Assembly (NCBI GenBank): GCA_905182335.1
Contig: CAJJBE010000004.1
Coordinates: forward strand, 1-64,000
DNA: 64,000 nt
Origin: Flavobacteriales bacterium UBA4466
GTDB lineage: Bacteria; Bacteroidota; Bacteroidia; Flavobacteriales_D; Crocinitomicaceae
Direction: 5' to 3'
Below are positions 1 through 6,961 of the stretch, one piece after another (position 1 is the first letter of the stretch; every line of letters starts with the position of its first letter). The notes under the pieces were generated by a model. It did no database searches. It saw only the letters and a program-made list of their open reading frames with translations, and was not told the origin of the DNA. The translations under genes were made by a program, and so were the position numbers.

Positions 1-7
1 TCGGGGT

Positions 8-559
8 TTAATTTTCATCTTCTTTATTGATTCTGTCCAACTCTCTTTCAAAATCTGAGACTCTTCGTTCTTTTAATTTATGTAATTGTCCTAATATAAT
101 TAAGGCAATAGAAGGAAGGAATAATGTTAACATAAACCACCCCCCTTGATTTCTATTTAGCTCTTTAGCTGTTTTTGAGGCATAAATTGCACAGCCTAAC
201 GCAAGTAAGGGGGCAAAAATTAAAAAATATATTTGGTGTTCCTCATCACTAAATACTTTTTTTCTTAGAAAGTATAAAGCAATCGAAATAATAACAATAA
301 AAACACCAAGGCTTGTAGCTTCACTTTCCTTATCATATTCCTTATCATACTTTGCCTTAATTACTAGCTCTTTCTTAGAGGGTAAAGGTGGGGGTATACT
401 ATTGAAATGCTTGGTAAGTTCAGGGAGGGTGTCAGCTTTAATCCAATTGTCTAAATCTTTATGCCATACAAGTGTATCCCTATCGATTAAATTCGGCTTT
501 ATATCTGTGATTTTTATAGGGCCAATTTTTTGCCCAGATTCTTCGTAAAAGAGGTCCAT
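8..559 (-). CDS. GYF_2 (DUF4339) domain membrane protein
   Basis: A 183-residue protein with a soluble N-terminus and a membrane C-terminus. Residues 1 to about 55 resemble the GYF_2/DUF4339 module: they open with FYEESGQKIGPIKI and contain DTLVWHKDLDNWIKAD, the pattern in which a 'W..G...W..A' surface binds short peptides. A proline-rich stretch (IPPPLPSKK) follows, then three hydrophobic segments at about 83-103, 112-130 and 142-160. The charged tail ends in ERELDRINKEDEN. GYF_2 domains are common in Bacteroidota inner-membrane proteins of unknown role. The partner is unknown and nothing nearby suggests a pathway. The next gene upstream on the other strand is divergent. Confidence 0.8.
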   Translation of the reverse strand: MDLFYEESGQKIGPIKITDIKPNLIDRDTLVWHKDLDNWIKADTLPELTKHFNSIPPPLPSKKELVIKAKYDKEYDKESEATSLGVFIVIISIALYFLRKKVFSDEEHQIYFLIFAPLLALGCAIYASKTAKELNRNQGGWFMLTLFLPSIALIILGQLHKLKERRVSDFERELDRINKEDEN

Positions 560-647
560 TTAGGTTTTTATTTACTCTAAAAGTAATCAAACTCAATTAA
601 TATACACGCCTACACAATATGTATAACGATAACGATAATAACGTCAA

Positions 648-872
648 ATGAACGCCAATAAATCAATCCAGCCGTATACAATCAAGGAGCTACCATATCT
701 ATTTATAGTGAAACAAGCCCTTGACTCTAATATCCCTTGCCATAGACTTTGGCAATATATTGATGACGACCTAACAACTGACTCAGTAGAGTTAGAAAGG
801 ACAATAATTAAAAATAGAATACTAAAAATATATATCGATGAGCGAAAGAAAAGGACAGTTTCAAGTAGGTAA
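648..872 (+). CDS. Small hypothetical protein, first gene of an overlapping pair
   Basis: A 74-residue protein that I do not recognise. It starts at ATG 648 and its last 35 nt overlap the next gene in another frame, which suggests translational coupling. The sequence is mildly basic at the C-terminus (DERKKRTVSSR), with no signal peptide, membrane segment or known motif. The overlapping partner carries a GRPKG motif typical of small phage- or element-linked proteins, so this may also come from a mobile element, but that is inference from context only. Confidence 0.5.
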   Translation: MNANKSIQPYTIKELPYLFIVKQALDSNIPCHRLWQYIDDDLTTDSVELERTIIKNRILKIYIDERKKRTVSSR

Positions 873-1077
873 CACAGGAAGGCCGAAAGGATCGAAGAAT
901 CGAAAGCCTAGTGTTAAGGAACTTAATCAGCTACTCAACATGATAACAAGCGACTTGATTCTCAATTATGCTTTATTAAGCACCAATGAAAAGATTCGAA
1001 TACTTCAAGCGTTCTCAAAACGATATGAAGAAGTTCAGGTAATATCTTTGGACGGAATGAGATTCGATTTCGATTAA
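838..1077 (+). CDS. Small basic GRPKG-motif protein (DUF5681-like)
   Basis: A 79-residue protein whose N-terminus (GQFQVGNTGRPKGSKNRK) matches the 'G.sGrPKGskNk' pattern seen in DUF5681-type and phage small-terminase-like proteins. An alpha-helical segment follows (residues about 26-68). GRPKG resembles an AT-hook core, so nucleic-acid binding is plausible but not shown. It starts inside the preceding gene (35-nt overlap). A second protein of the same kind is encoded at 5209-5493 inside the integrative island, although this copy lies outside the island's left end. A hairpin terminator follows at 1191-1220. Confidence 0.55.
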   Translation: MSERKGQFQVGNTGRPKGSKNRKPSVKELNQLLNMITSDLILNYALLSTNEKIRILQAFSKRYEEVQVISLDGMRFDFD

Positions 1078-1190
1078 TTTAATCATTCAATGGTAGACTT
1101 CTACACTCTTTTTGTGATAAATAAGAAGCTTTTAGGGTGATAGTAAAATAGGTAAAACCGTACACTTTAATGTACACTATTGAAATACAA

Positions 1191-1220
1191 AACCCCTAAC
1201 TAATTAATAGCTAGGGGGTT
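1191..1220. terminator. Hairpin terminator, probably bidirectional
   Basis: Arms AACCCCTA (1191-1198) and TAGGGGGTT (1212-1220) pair around an AT-rich loop. Short T tracts flank it on both strands. It would end the 648-1077 pair on the plus strand. Confidence 0.6.
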
Positions 1221-1399
1221 TATATTGTTTTGTTGCTCCCCCTATTATTCAAAGTTGCAACACAATTTCTTCTTTTAACGACCCACTCGCCTTGGACGAT
1301 ATCCGTTTCTCCTTCATTAAGAATATTAAGGTATCGTTTTAAACCTCCTTTAATTTTGAAGGAAGTGGATTGATGAAATCGTTGGTTTCTAATTTGTAG
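1220..1399 (-). pseudogene. Unrecognised coding remnant
   Basis: Reading the minus strand gives 59 uninterrupted codons with no ATG, GTG or TTG near the 5' end. They include ETDIVQGEWVVKRRNCVATL, and the stop lies in the terminator hairpin. The composition looks protein-like, but I cannot assign a family. It may be the C-terminal fragment of a gene whose front was lost, or chance. Its 3' end includes GTTGCTCCCC (1232-1241), the same ten bases that precede the island's left repeat. Confidence 0.2.
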
Positions 1400-1485
1400 T
1401 TAACGGTCTTTGTAAATAAACACAAACCTATCGGAAAACCTTTGCTAGCTAAATTTTATAGACGTTATTGTAAGTAGTGCTTCGT

Positions 1486-2280
1486 TTACTTGCTCAATTT
1501 CAGTATTCGAAATGCACCTTGAATTACCAACACAAAAACGATTGTTCCTATAATCAAGTCAGGTTTATTGGAACTCAACCAATTTACCAAAATTCCTGCA
1601 AATATTACTCCTAAATTGATAATCACGTCATTCGAGGTGAAAATCATACTTGCTTTCATATGTGCTTCTTCTTTGCTCTTTGACTTTTGCAAAATATAAA
1701 GACAAAACCCGTTTGCTATAAGTGCAAAAATCGAAACGATAATCATTGTCGAAAAATTGGGGAGTTTCTCGTCTCCGAAAAATCTTCTTAATACTTCTAA
1801 AAATCCAATAATCGCAAGTGTTATTTGAAAATATCCAGCAAGTTTTGCTATCCGTTTTTTCTTAATTAAAGTTCCCCCTACGGCAAACAAACTAATTCCG
1901 TAAACGAAACTGTCGGCAAGCATATCTAAACTGTCGGCAACAAGTCCCATTGACTTAGAGATAATTCCTGTTGTTATTTCAATTATGAAAAACGTAAAAT
2001 TTATAGCAAGTACAGACCAAAGTAGTTTTTTTTGGTTTGAATTTTCTTTAAATTCTGTTTGGTCAGTTTGTTCGGTCGAGATTTTCTTTCCGCCTAAATT
2101 TAGTTCGATAATAGACTTTTCGATTTGGTGAATTTCTCCGCAGTGAAAAACAGTCAATTTTCGGTTGAGAATATCAAATTCTAAATTTGCAATACTTGAG
2201 ATCCCGTCTAATTTCATTCGGATTAGATTTTCCTCTGATGGACAGTCCATTTTGGTGATTTCAAATATTGTTTTTTTCAT
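1486..2280 (-). CDS. HMA-like domain fused to CDF-family cation transporter
   Basis: A 264-residue membrane protein. Residues 1 to about 68 look like a heavy-metal-associated fold: ITKMDCPSEE takes the place of the usual GMTCxxC loop and has only one cysteine. Residues about 85-264 are a cation diffusion facilitator core with several membrane helices. The TM2-type motif is SLDMLADS, giving two of the expected metal-binding aspartates, and the TM5-type motif is TSNDVIINLG. The family exports divalent metals such as Zn2+, Co2+ or Cd2+ by proton antiport. The cytoplasmic C-terminal domain of many CDF proteins is absent, so this is a short form. The metal cannot be read from sequence. Its closest neighbour, acetolactate decarboxylase upstream on the same strand, is unrelated. 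Confidence 0.8.
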   Translation of the reverse strand: MKKTIFEITKMDCPSEENLIRMKLDGISSIANLEFDILNRKLTVFHCGEIHQIEKSIIELNLGGKKISTEQTDQTEFKENSNQKKLLWSVLAINFTFFIIEITTGIISKSMGLVADSLDMLADSFVYGISLFAVGGTLIKKKRIAKLAGYFQITLAIIGFLEVLRRFFGDEKLPNFSTMIIVSIFALIANGFCLYILQKSKSKEEAHMKASMIFTSNDVIINLGVIFAGILVNWLSSNKPDLIIGTIVFVLVIQGAFRILKLSK

Positions 2281-2308
2281 TCGATTTGTTTGTTTTCAGA
2301 CGATAAAA

Positions 2309-3010
2309 TTACTTTGAAACTTTTATGGTAACGTTAGAAGAATTAAAGTCAAGTTCATCGATATGCCCCAATACTTGACGATCGTCGGAAATAAAGTGCG
2401 CATGGAAAAAACTATCATGATGGGTGAAAACAGCCTTATGATGGCGAGAAAAGAAACCAATTAAAGATCCGCTAATACCATTCAACTCATATTGAGTTAA
2501 TCCTTGGTGAGCTTCATCTGGTGATGACACTTGCTTACCCTCAGGTAAATTAACACTATGAAGTTTCATTTTATTAAAAACCCCATCAATACGTATCAAC
2601 AAAGGTTGGTCATAATTTTTATAAACTGAATCAATCTGTTCTTCTATTTCTTTTAGCGAGTAATTATCAAGAGTAAGTTCAACAACTTTTAAATCACTAT
2701 TTGTGCTGTATACAAAAAAGGGAGCCCTGACTGAGGGGATTTTAGTTACCTGATGAGAAACACTATCAATAACCTTCGATACATATGTTTGTCCTTCAAA
2801 TACTACTATTTCTCCCTTCAAAAACTCAATAGGTCCTAATCCATAGGTTTCCTTGTTATTTAATGAATCTGTTGCAATCTTACCTTTTAAATCTCCTTTC
2901 CACATCACATCTCTCATTTCACCAACAACCTTTATAGAGGAAGTGTTAGTCGATTTAGTACATGAGACAAACAGAAGCACGCAAAAGATGTAAATAATAT
3001 TTTTTAACAT
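2309..3010 (-). CDS. Acetolactate decarboxylase, lipoprotein form
   Basis: Converts 2-acetolactate to acetoin and CO2. The start at 3010 is preferred over an upstream ATG at 3025 because it gives a clean lipoprotein signal, MLKNIIYIFCVLLFVSC, with the lipid-bearing Cys at residue 17. The mature domain shows the family's zinc site in FHAHFISDDRQVLGH (the HxH...H triad), preceded by HHKAVFTHHDSFF. The N-terminal part has WKGDLKGKI and the GLGPIEFLKGE strand. The signal predicts an envelope location, unlike the cytoplasmic enzymes of Gram-positive bacteria. No acetolactate synthase is adjacent. A terminator for the tRNA-Asn transcript lies just upstream at 3025-3057. Confidence 0.88.
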   Translation of the reverse strand: MLKNIIYIFCVLLFVSCTKSTNTSSIKVVGEMRDVMWKGDLKGKIATDSLNNKETYGLGPIEFLKGEIVVFEGQTYVSKVIDSVSHQVTKIPSVRAPFFVYSTNSDLKVVELTLDNYSLKEIEEQIDSVYKNYDQPLLIRIDGVFNKMKLHSVNLPEGKQVSSPDEAHQGLTQYELNGISGSLIGFFSRHHKAVFTHHDSFFHAHFISDDRQVLGHIDELDFNSSNVTIKVSK

Positions 3011-3024
3011 GCTGTAAAAATACA

Positions 3025-3057
3025 AAAACGGCTACACTATAAAAGTATAACCGTTTT
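3025..3057 (-). terminator. Chromosomal tRNA-Asn terminator, left of island
   Basis: Arms AAAACGGCTACACT (3025-3038) and AGTATAACCGTTTT (3044-3057). The two imperfect pairs become G-U wobbles only in minus-strand RNA, so the hairpin is built for leftward transcription out of tRNA-Asn. The island now separates it from the tRNA body. A matching hairpin sits at 17597-17629. Confidence 0.6.
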
Positions 3058-3074
3058 ATCATTATAAGTTGCTC

Positions 3075-3117
3075 CCCTCTAGGACTCGAACCTAGGACCC
3101 TCTGATTAACAGTCAGA
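3075..3117 (-). other. attL: displaced tRNA-Asn 3' fragment
   Basis: 43 bp identical to 17644-17686, covering the anticodon arm, variable loop, T arm and the start of the 3' acceptor strand of tRNA-Asn. Identity stops at 3074 (C against T) and at 3118 (A against T). Beyond 3117 there is no tRNA 5' half, so this copy cannot make a tRNA. Confidence 0.9.
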
Positions 3118-3207
3118 AGGTTTAGTTATTCGCTGTTTATTAATACTCCCTATTATATCTATAAAACAAGACTTTAGCTAAATTACACTTTGTGTTGTTT
3201 ATTGTTA

Positions 3208-3250
3208 TTGTATGCAAATTATGTATTATTGTATGCAAATTGTATGCAAA
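3208..3250 (+). repeat. Candidate integrase arm-type sites, left end (three copies)
   Basis: TTGTATGCAAATT at 3208-3220 and 3229-3241, then TTGTATGCAAA at 3240-3250, all in the same orientation. The spacings of 21 and 11 bp place the copies on one face of the helix. They lie between attL and the integrase start and would also let the integrase regulate itself. Similar copies occur at 17570-17593. Confidence 0.6.
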
Positions 3251-3264
3251 ATCAAATAGATACT

Positions 3265-4500
3265 ATGAATGATTTTACAAGAGACTATACTATTTCTATT
3301 TATCTAGACAAAAGAAGGGCAAAGAAGAACGGAAAGTATCCTGTCAAACTTCGAGTATTCACTTCGTCTCCTAGACAGCAAAAGTTGTATCCTACAAAGT
3401 ATGAGTTTACAGAAGCTGAATTCGATAGTGTATGGATAAAACCAACCAAAACCTTTAAAGAGGAAAGACTTTCTCTCCAAGCAATAGACAAAAAAGCTGA
3501 AGAAGTAGCGAAAACAATTAATCCATTTATATTATCAGAATTTGAAAACAGTCTATTTGGAGGCAATAGTAAAAGTAGTAATGTCGTAAATAACTATTAT
3601 CAAAAAGCTATTGAGAAATACAATAAAAACGAACAAATAAGTACCGCTTCAAATTACTACTTAAGCCTTAAATCATTGTTGAAATATCATAAAAAAAGTA
3701 CAATTGAATTTTATGATGTTACATCCGATTGGCTAAAGGGGTATGAGCGTAAAATGTTAGCTGATGAAAAAAGCAGTGCTACAATAGGGATTTATTTAAG
3801 ACCACTACGAGCTATTTTTAATAAAGCAATAAAAGATTGTGTTATAGATATTGCTCACTACCCTTTTGTAAAAGATAAGTATGTTATACCCTCACCAAAG
3901 GGAGTTAAGAAAGCGTTATCAAAAGAGCAATTAAAAGTTTTGTATGAAGGTAAACCGCAGAATGAACAGCAAGAATTATCCAAAGCATTTTGGTTCTTCT
4001 CGTATGCTTGTAATGGGATTAATTTTAAGGATATGTTGAATTTAAAGTATAAGAATATTGACAAAGAGAATTTAATTTTTGTTCGGGCTAAAACAGCCAA
4101 CACTAACAAAGCGAAAGAGCCAATTAAAGTGCATCTAAACGATTATTTACGTGTGGTTATAGATAAGTATGGAAACAAAGATAAAAGCCCTAGAAACCTC
4201 ATCTTTCCAATGCTTAACAACATAAAGGACCCGAAAGAAAAGAAGCGTAAATTGCAGAATTTTACTAGGCTAGTAAACCAACATTTTTTGAAGTACTCAA
4301 AGATTGTTGGAATAGATGAAAAGATATCTAGTTATTGGGCTAGACATTCATTCGCTACTAACGCAATTCGTAACGGTGCGAGTATGGAGTTTGTGAGTGA
4401 AGCTTTGAGTCATAGCAACCTAAATACAACAAAGGGTTACTTTGCGGGGTTTGATGATGAAAAGAAGAAAGAGATATCAAATAAATTAATGGAATTTTAA
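3265..4500 (+). CDS. Tyrosine recombinase / integrase
   Basis: Catalyses site-specific integration and excision of the island. The start at ATG 3265 gives 411 residues. An in-frame TTG at 3190 would read through the repeated arm-type motifs and is unlikely. Residues about 5-90 form an Arm-DNA-binding-like domain (YTISIYLDKRRAKKNGKYPV), about 110-210 an SAM-like core-binding domain, and about 225-400 the catalytic domain. Visible motifs are ACNGINFKDM (near 246), where the canonical first Arg is replaced by Asn, then YWARHSFAT (Arg near 360), SHSNLNTTKGY and the nucleophile Tyr near 392. It sits beside attL and reads into the island. Loss of the first Arg recalls the Bacteroides CTnDOT integrase. 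Confidence 0.93.
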   Translation: MNDFTRDYTISIYLDKRRAKKNGKYPVKLRVFTSSPRQQKLYPTKYEFTEAEFDSVWIKPTKTFKEERLSLQAIDKKAEEVAKTINPFILSEFENSLFGGNSKSSNVVNNYYQKAIEKYNKNEQISTASNYYLSLKSLLKYHKKSTIEFYDVTSDWLKGYERKMLADEKSSATIGIYLRPLRAIFNKAIKDCVIDIAHYPFVKDKYVIPSPKGVKKALSKEQLKVLYEGKPQNEQQELSKAFWFFSYACNGINFKDMLNLKYKNIDKENLIFVRAKTANTNKAKEPIKVHLNDYLRVVIDKYGNKDKSPRNLIFPMLNNIKDPKEKKRKLQNFTRLVNQHFLKYSKIVGIDEKISSYWARHSFATNAIRNGASMEFVSEALSHSNLNTTKGYFAGFDDEKKKEISNKLMEF

Positions 4501-4884
4501 CCTTCAGTAATTACTCCGTTATTTACGGGAAGATCCTCTTTAATTGACAGATTCGTATGAAGTGATTTAGTTATTTCAGGCGATTATGTCAAAATATATC
4601 TATAAAAAACTTTTCACTAAATCAATATACACTTTTGTTTATAAAGGATAACAGAGTTTTAAAATGATAATCAATTACATAATCATATAATAGCTTCATA
4701 AAAAGTTAACCCTTAATAAATACCTTTAATAAATACTATCAATAAACACCACTAATAAATACTATTAATAAACACCTTCAATAAACAACAATAATAAATA
4801 CCTCAATAAATACATATTTCCCATAGTTCTCTTTGATATCATAGGCTAAATAATAACCTTATTTTAGAATCACGAACTTATTAA
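4501..4884. other. Gene-free AT-rich segment inside the island
   Basis: 384 bp between the integrase and the small convergent gene pair. The right half holds the 13-bp tandem array (separate entry). In 4501-4714 I see only AT-rich sequence with no recognisable gene or RNA. Such a gap is where an island's origin, excision-factor site or silenced promoter could sit, but nothing shows this directly. Confidence 0.5.
4715..4813 (+). repeat. Eight 13-bp iteron-like tandem repeats
   Basis: The core AATAAAyAC begins at 4715, 4728, 4741, 4754, 4767, 4780, 4793 and 4805. Seven units have an exact 13-bp period and the last step is 12 bp. The core alternates between AATAAATAC and AATAAACAC, with one AATAAACAA, and unit edges vary (CTTT, TATC, CACTA). 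No open frame crosses it. Constant cores with variable edges and a fixed period resemble iterons or repressor-binding arrays more than simple slippage. Confidence 0.8.
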
Positions 4885-5205
4885 CTATCCTTTAAGATAC
4901 TTAACTAATCTTTTAGCTTCTCCTCGAAGTTTTACTTCTTCTCCTCGTGCTGAACGAAGTATATCATTAAACGAAACAGGTTGATATAAGAATAGTGGTT
5001 TCTCTGAATCCTTTGGTCTACTCTTTATATACTTCATATGGTTTAACAATAGCTCTTCAGCTTCTTGATATGTGTTTGGTTTATAATCATCGTATACATC
5101 TAGAGACTGTTTACATATTGTACTCCAATTCTCTTCTGTTATATCGTCATAGTGCTTCTTGAGGAAGCCTAATAGGTCATCTATGTTCTTTATGTCTACT
5201 TCCAT
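4885..5205 (-). CDS. Small acidic hypothetical protein, second gene of island pair
   Basis: A 106-residue protein starting 3 nt after the GRPKG gene ends, so the two are almost certainly co-translated. It is largely helical and acidic at the front (NIDDLLGFLKKHYDDI), with a basic end (LRGEAKRLVKYLKG). There is no signal peptide or membrane segment. I do not recognise the family. Pairing with a GRPKG protein on a mobile island suggests an element-maintenance or phage-derived packaging-type role, which is inference only. Confidence 0.5.
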   Translation of the reverse strand: MEVDIKNIDDLLGFLKKHYDDITEENWSTICKQSLDVYDDYKPNTYQEAEELLLNHMKYIKSRPKDSEKPLFLYQPVSFNDILRSARGEEVKLRGEAKRLVKYLKG

Positions 5206-5208
5206 TCT

Positions 5209-5493
5209 TTATGAGTCTGTATCGCTCCCTATGTTTATTGTAAAAGGCTTGAACACCTCATCCTCTTCATTACTCAAGACAGTGTTTGATAGTTTAGGTA
5301 TTATAAACTGTGTGAACTTTGCTATTACCTGAAGGTACTTATAAGGGTCTTTCTCCCTCAAGTCTTTAAATGCTTGTGCTATATGTTCACTCTCTCCTTG
5401 TATAGCATTTAAGTATAGCTCTCTAGCTTCTTTAGTTGTCTTTCCTATAGCTCCTTTTGGTCTTCCTGAATTCCCACTCTTAAACTTTGACAT
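5209..5493 (-). CDS. GRPKG-motif small protein (DUF5681-like)
   Basis: A 94-residue protein opening with KFKSGNSGRPKGAIGKTTKE, the hallmark of DUF5681-like or small-terminase-like proteins, followed by a helical domain (DPYKYLQVIAKFTQFIIPK) and an acidic tail (SNEEDEVF...GSDTDS). The 'xxYIIPKL' segment recurs in Bacteroidota prophage proteins of this type. The gene is first in a two-gene minus-strand unit and divergent from the first surface-protein cassette at 5636. Related by motif to the protein at 838-1077 outside the island. DNA binding is plausible through the basic GRPKG segment but unproven. Confidence 0.6.
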   Translation of the reverse strand: MSKFKSGNSGRPKGAIGKTTKEARELYLNAIQGESEHIAQAFKDLREKDPYKYLQVIAKFTQFIIPKLSNTVLSNEEDEVFKPFTINIGSDTDS

Positions 5494-5589
5494 ATGATAT
5501 TATTTATCCCCGTTAATTTTCGTTTTTAACTTCTATACTTAATTAACTATTTATTCCCTTTTCTGTTTTTTATCCCTACTCACACACTA

Positions 5590-5619
5590 TTGGTCTTTAG
5601 AGTATTAATATTACTTTTA
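5590..5619 (+). promoter_or_regulatory. Cassette promoter, copy 1
   Basis: TTG (5590-5592), 19-bp spacer, TACTTTTA (5612-5619). This fits the Bacteroidota pattern TTG-N19-TAnnTTTG with one change in the last base. The surrounding sequence CACACTATTGGTCTTTAGAG recurs before 6962 and 14435. Confidence 0.65.
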
Positions 5620-5635
5620 GGGGAAATTAACTACT

Positions 5636-6838
5636 ATGAAAACACTACTACTATCTACAATTCTATTATTTACTGTAAATCTAAATGCTCAAGACGTAAA
5701 TATCCCTGATGCTAACTTTAAAAACTATTTAGTTGGGAATACAGCTATTAACACAAATAGTGATGGTGAGATACAGGTTAGTGAAGCGAGTGCTTTTACA
5801 GGGACAATTAATTGCTCTTTTCAAAACATTTCAGACTTAACGGGGATTGAGGCTTTTACTGCTTTAAACTATTTGAATTGCGGTGATAACCAACTAACAT
5901 CTTTGAATGTGTCTAGTAATACTGCTTTAAACTATTTGAATTGCGGTGATAACCAACTAACATCTTTGGATGTTTCTAGTAATACTTCTTTAACTGAATT
6001 GTATTGTTTTTTTAACAACCTAACATCTTTGGATGTGTCTAGTAATACTGCTTTAATTTCTTTGGATTGTTTTGCTAACCAACTGCAATGTTTAAATGCG
6101 AATAATGGTTCGACCTTTAATTTCCTTTTTTGTGCCAATAACCAACTGTCTTGTGTAAGTGTTAGCGATGCTACTTATGCTTATAATAATTATGGTTATG
6201 ACCCTTGGGTTACTTTTCAGTTTCAATGCGTACAAAACCCAATAGACAACGGTGTAAATCAATTCGGTAATCAACTAACAGCGGAACAAAGTGGTGCAAC
6301 CTTCCAATGGTTAGATTGCGATGACAACTATGCGGTAATCAACGGTGAAACAAATCAATCTTATACTGCAACAACTACAGGTAATTACGCTGTACAAATA
6401 ACTCAACAAGATTGTTTCGGAGTAATGATAGATACATCAACTTGTGTTAATGTAGATTGCCAATCAGATATAGACAACGATGTAAATCAAATAGGTACTC
6501 TATTAACTGCTGTTCAAAATGGGGTTTCATACCAATGGTTAGATTGTGATAATAACTACTCTGCTATAAATGGTGAAACCAATCAAACATACACACCAAC
6601 AACTACAGGTTACTTTGCAGTTGAACTTACATCTACAGATGCTTGTGGAGGTGTTCAAGTAGATACATCAACTTGTAATTTAGTGGACTTCACAGGAATA
6701 GGTGAGCTAAACAACACACCTAAACAACTAATAAAGATTGTTGATGTACTAGGCAGAGAGACACCATTTAAACCAAACACACCTCTTCTATACATCTATA
6801 ATGATGGTACAGTAGAGAGGAAAGTGGTATTGAAGTAA
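5636..6838 (+). CDS. Secreted leucine-rich-repeat surface protein, cassette 1
   Basis: A 400-residue protein with a signal peptide (MKTLLLSTILLFTVNLNAQ). Residues about 60-165 hold 21-residue LRRs of the form 'LxxLxCxxNqLTsLdVSsNTA'. Two neighbouring units are almost identical in DNA with a 63-bp period. Two copies of a 'QNGVSYQWLDCDNNYSAING'-type Ig-like module follow (about 205-350), each with paired cysteines. The last 50 residues are the shared tail (IGELNNTPKQ... to VVLK), which resembles the second half of a T9SS type A sorting domain. It has its own promoter (5590-5619) and terminator (6861-6888). Likely exported to the cell surface for adhesion or binding, with the ligand unknown. Confidence 0.85.
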   Translation: MKTLLLSTILLFTVNLNAQDVNIPDANFKNYLVGNTAINTNSDGEIQVSEASAFTGTINCSFQNISDLTGIEAFTALNYLNCGDNQLTSLNVSSNTALNYLNCGDNQLTSLDVSSNTSLTELYCFFNNLTSLDVSSNTALISLDCFANQLQCLNANNGSTFNFLFCANNQLSCVSVSDATYAYNNYGYDPWVTFQFQCVQNPIDNGVNQFGNQLTAEQSGATFQWLDCDDNYAVINGETNQSYTATTTGNYAVQITQQDCFGVMIDTSTCVNVDCQSDIDNDVNQIGTLLTAVQNGVSYQWLDCDNNYSAINGETNQTYTPTTTGYFAVELTSTDACGGVQVDTSTCNLVDFTGIGELNNTPKQLIKIVDVLGRETPFKPNTPLLYIYNDGTVERKVVLK

Positions 6839-6860
6839 ACACTCACATCTATAAACACTA

Positions 6861-6888
6861 AAGCCTTCCAAATCGGAGAGCTTTTTTT
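6861..6888 (+). terminator. Cassette 1 terminator
   Basis: Arms AAGCCTTCC and GGAGAGCTT around a short loop, then seven T. The same hairpin, with compensating changes, ends three other island units (14336, 16086, 17502). Confidence 0.85.
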
Positions 6889-6913
6889 ATGCCCTTACCT
6901 TACTCACACACTA

Positions 6914-6943
6914 TTGGTCTTTAGAGTATTAATATTACTTTTA
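6914..6943 (+). promoter_or_regulatory. Cassette promoter, copy 2
   Basis: TTG (6914-6916), 19-bp spacer, TACTTTTA (6936-6943), in the same sequence context as 5590-5619. It lies 18 nt before the start of the lipoprotein gene and probably drives the operon 6962-14327. Confidence 0.65.
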
Positions 6944-6961
6944 GGTTAAATTAAAACCACT

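Larger units (their letters stand above)
1078..1485. other. Intergenic stretch with terminator and a coding remnant
   Basis: A 408-bp gap between the GRPKG gene and the cation transporter. It holds a hairpin at 1191-1220 and an open minus-strand stretch without a start codon at 1220-1399, each listed separately. Nothing else is recognisable. Confidence 0.5.
6856..6944 (+). repeat. Inter-cassette terminator-promoter block, copy A
   Basis: An 89-bp block identical at 83 positions to 14331-14419. It contains the hairpin terminator of the cassette before and the promoter of the cassette after. The two direct copies flank the four-gene operon 6962-14327. Confidence 0.9.

Noticed and set aside
1232..1241. 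GTTGCTCCCC beside a hairpin, as at the island's left end (3068-3077), perhaps an older att site
   Set aside because: Only ten bases match, the following tRNA sequence is absent, and the stretch also reads as part of an open frame, so chance is likely.
3118..3200. A second functional tRNA-Asn at the left end
   Set aside because: Sequence beyond 3117 lacks D arm and 5' acceptor, so only a 3' fragment remains.
3190..3264. Upstream TTG start for the integrase giving 25 more residues
   Set aside because: This stretch is made of the repeated TTGTATGCAAATT motifs and encodes an odd repeated peptide. ATG 3265 starts the recognisable domain.
4715..4813. CRISPR array
   Set aside because: Units are 13 bp back to back with no unique spacers, and there are no cas genes nearby.
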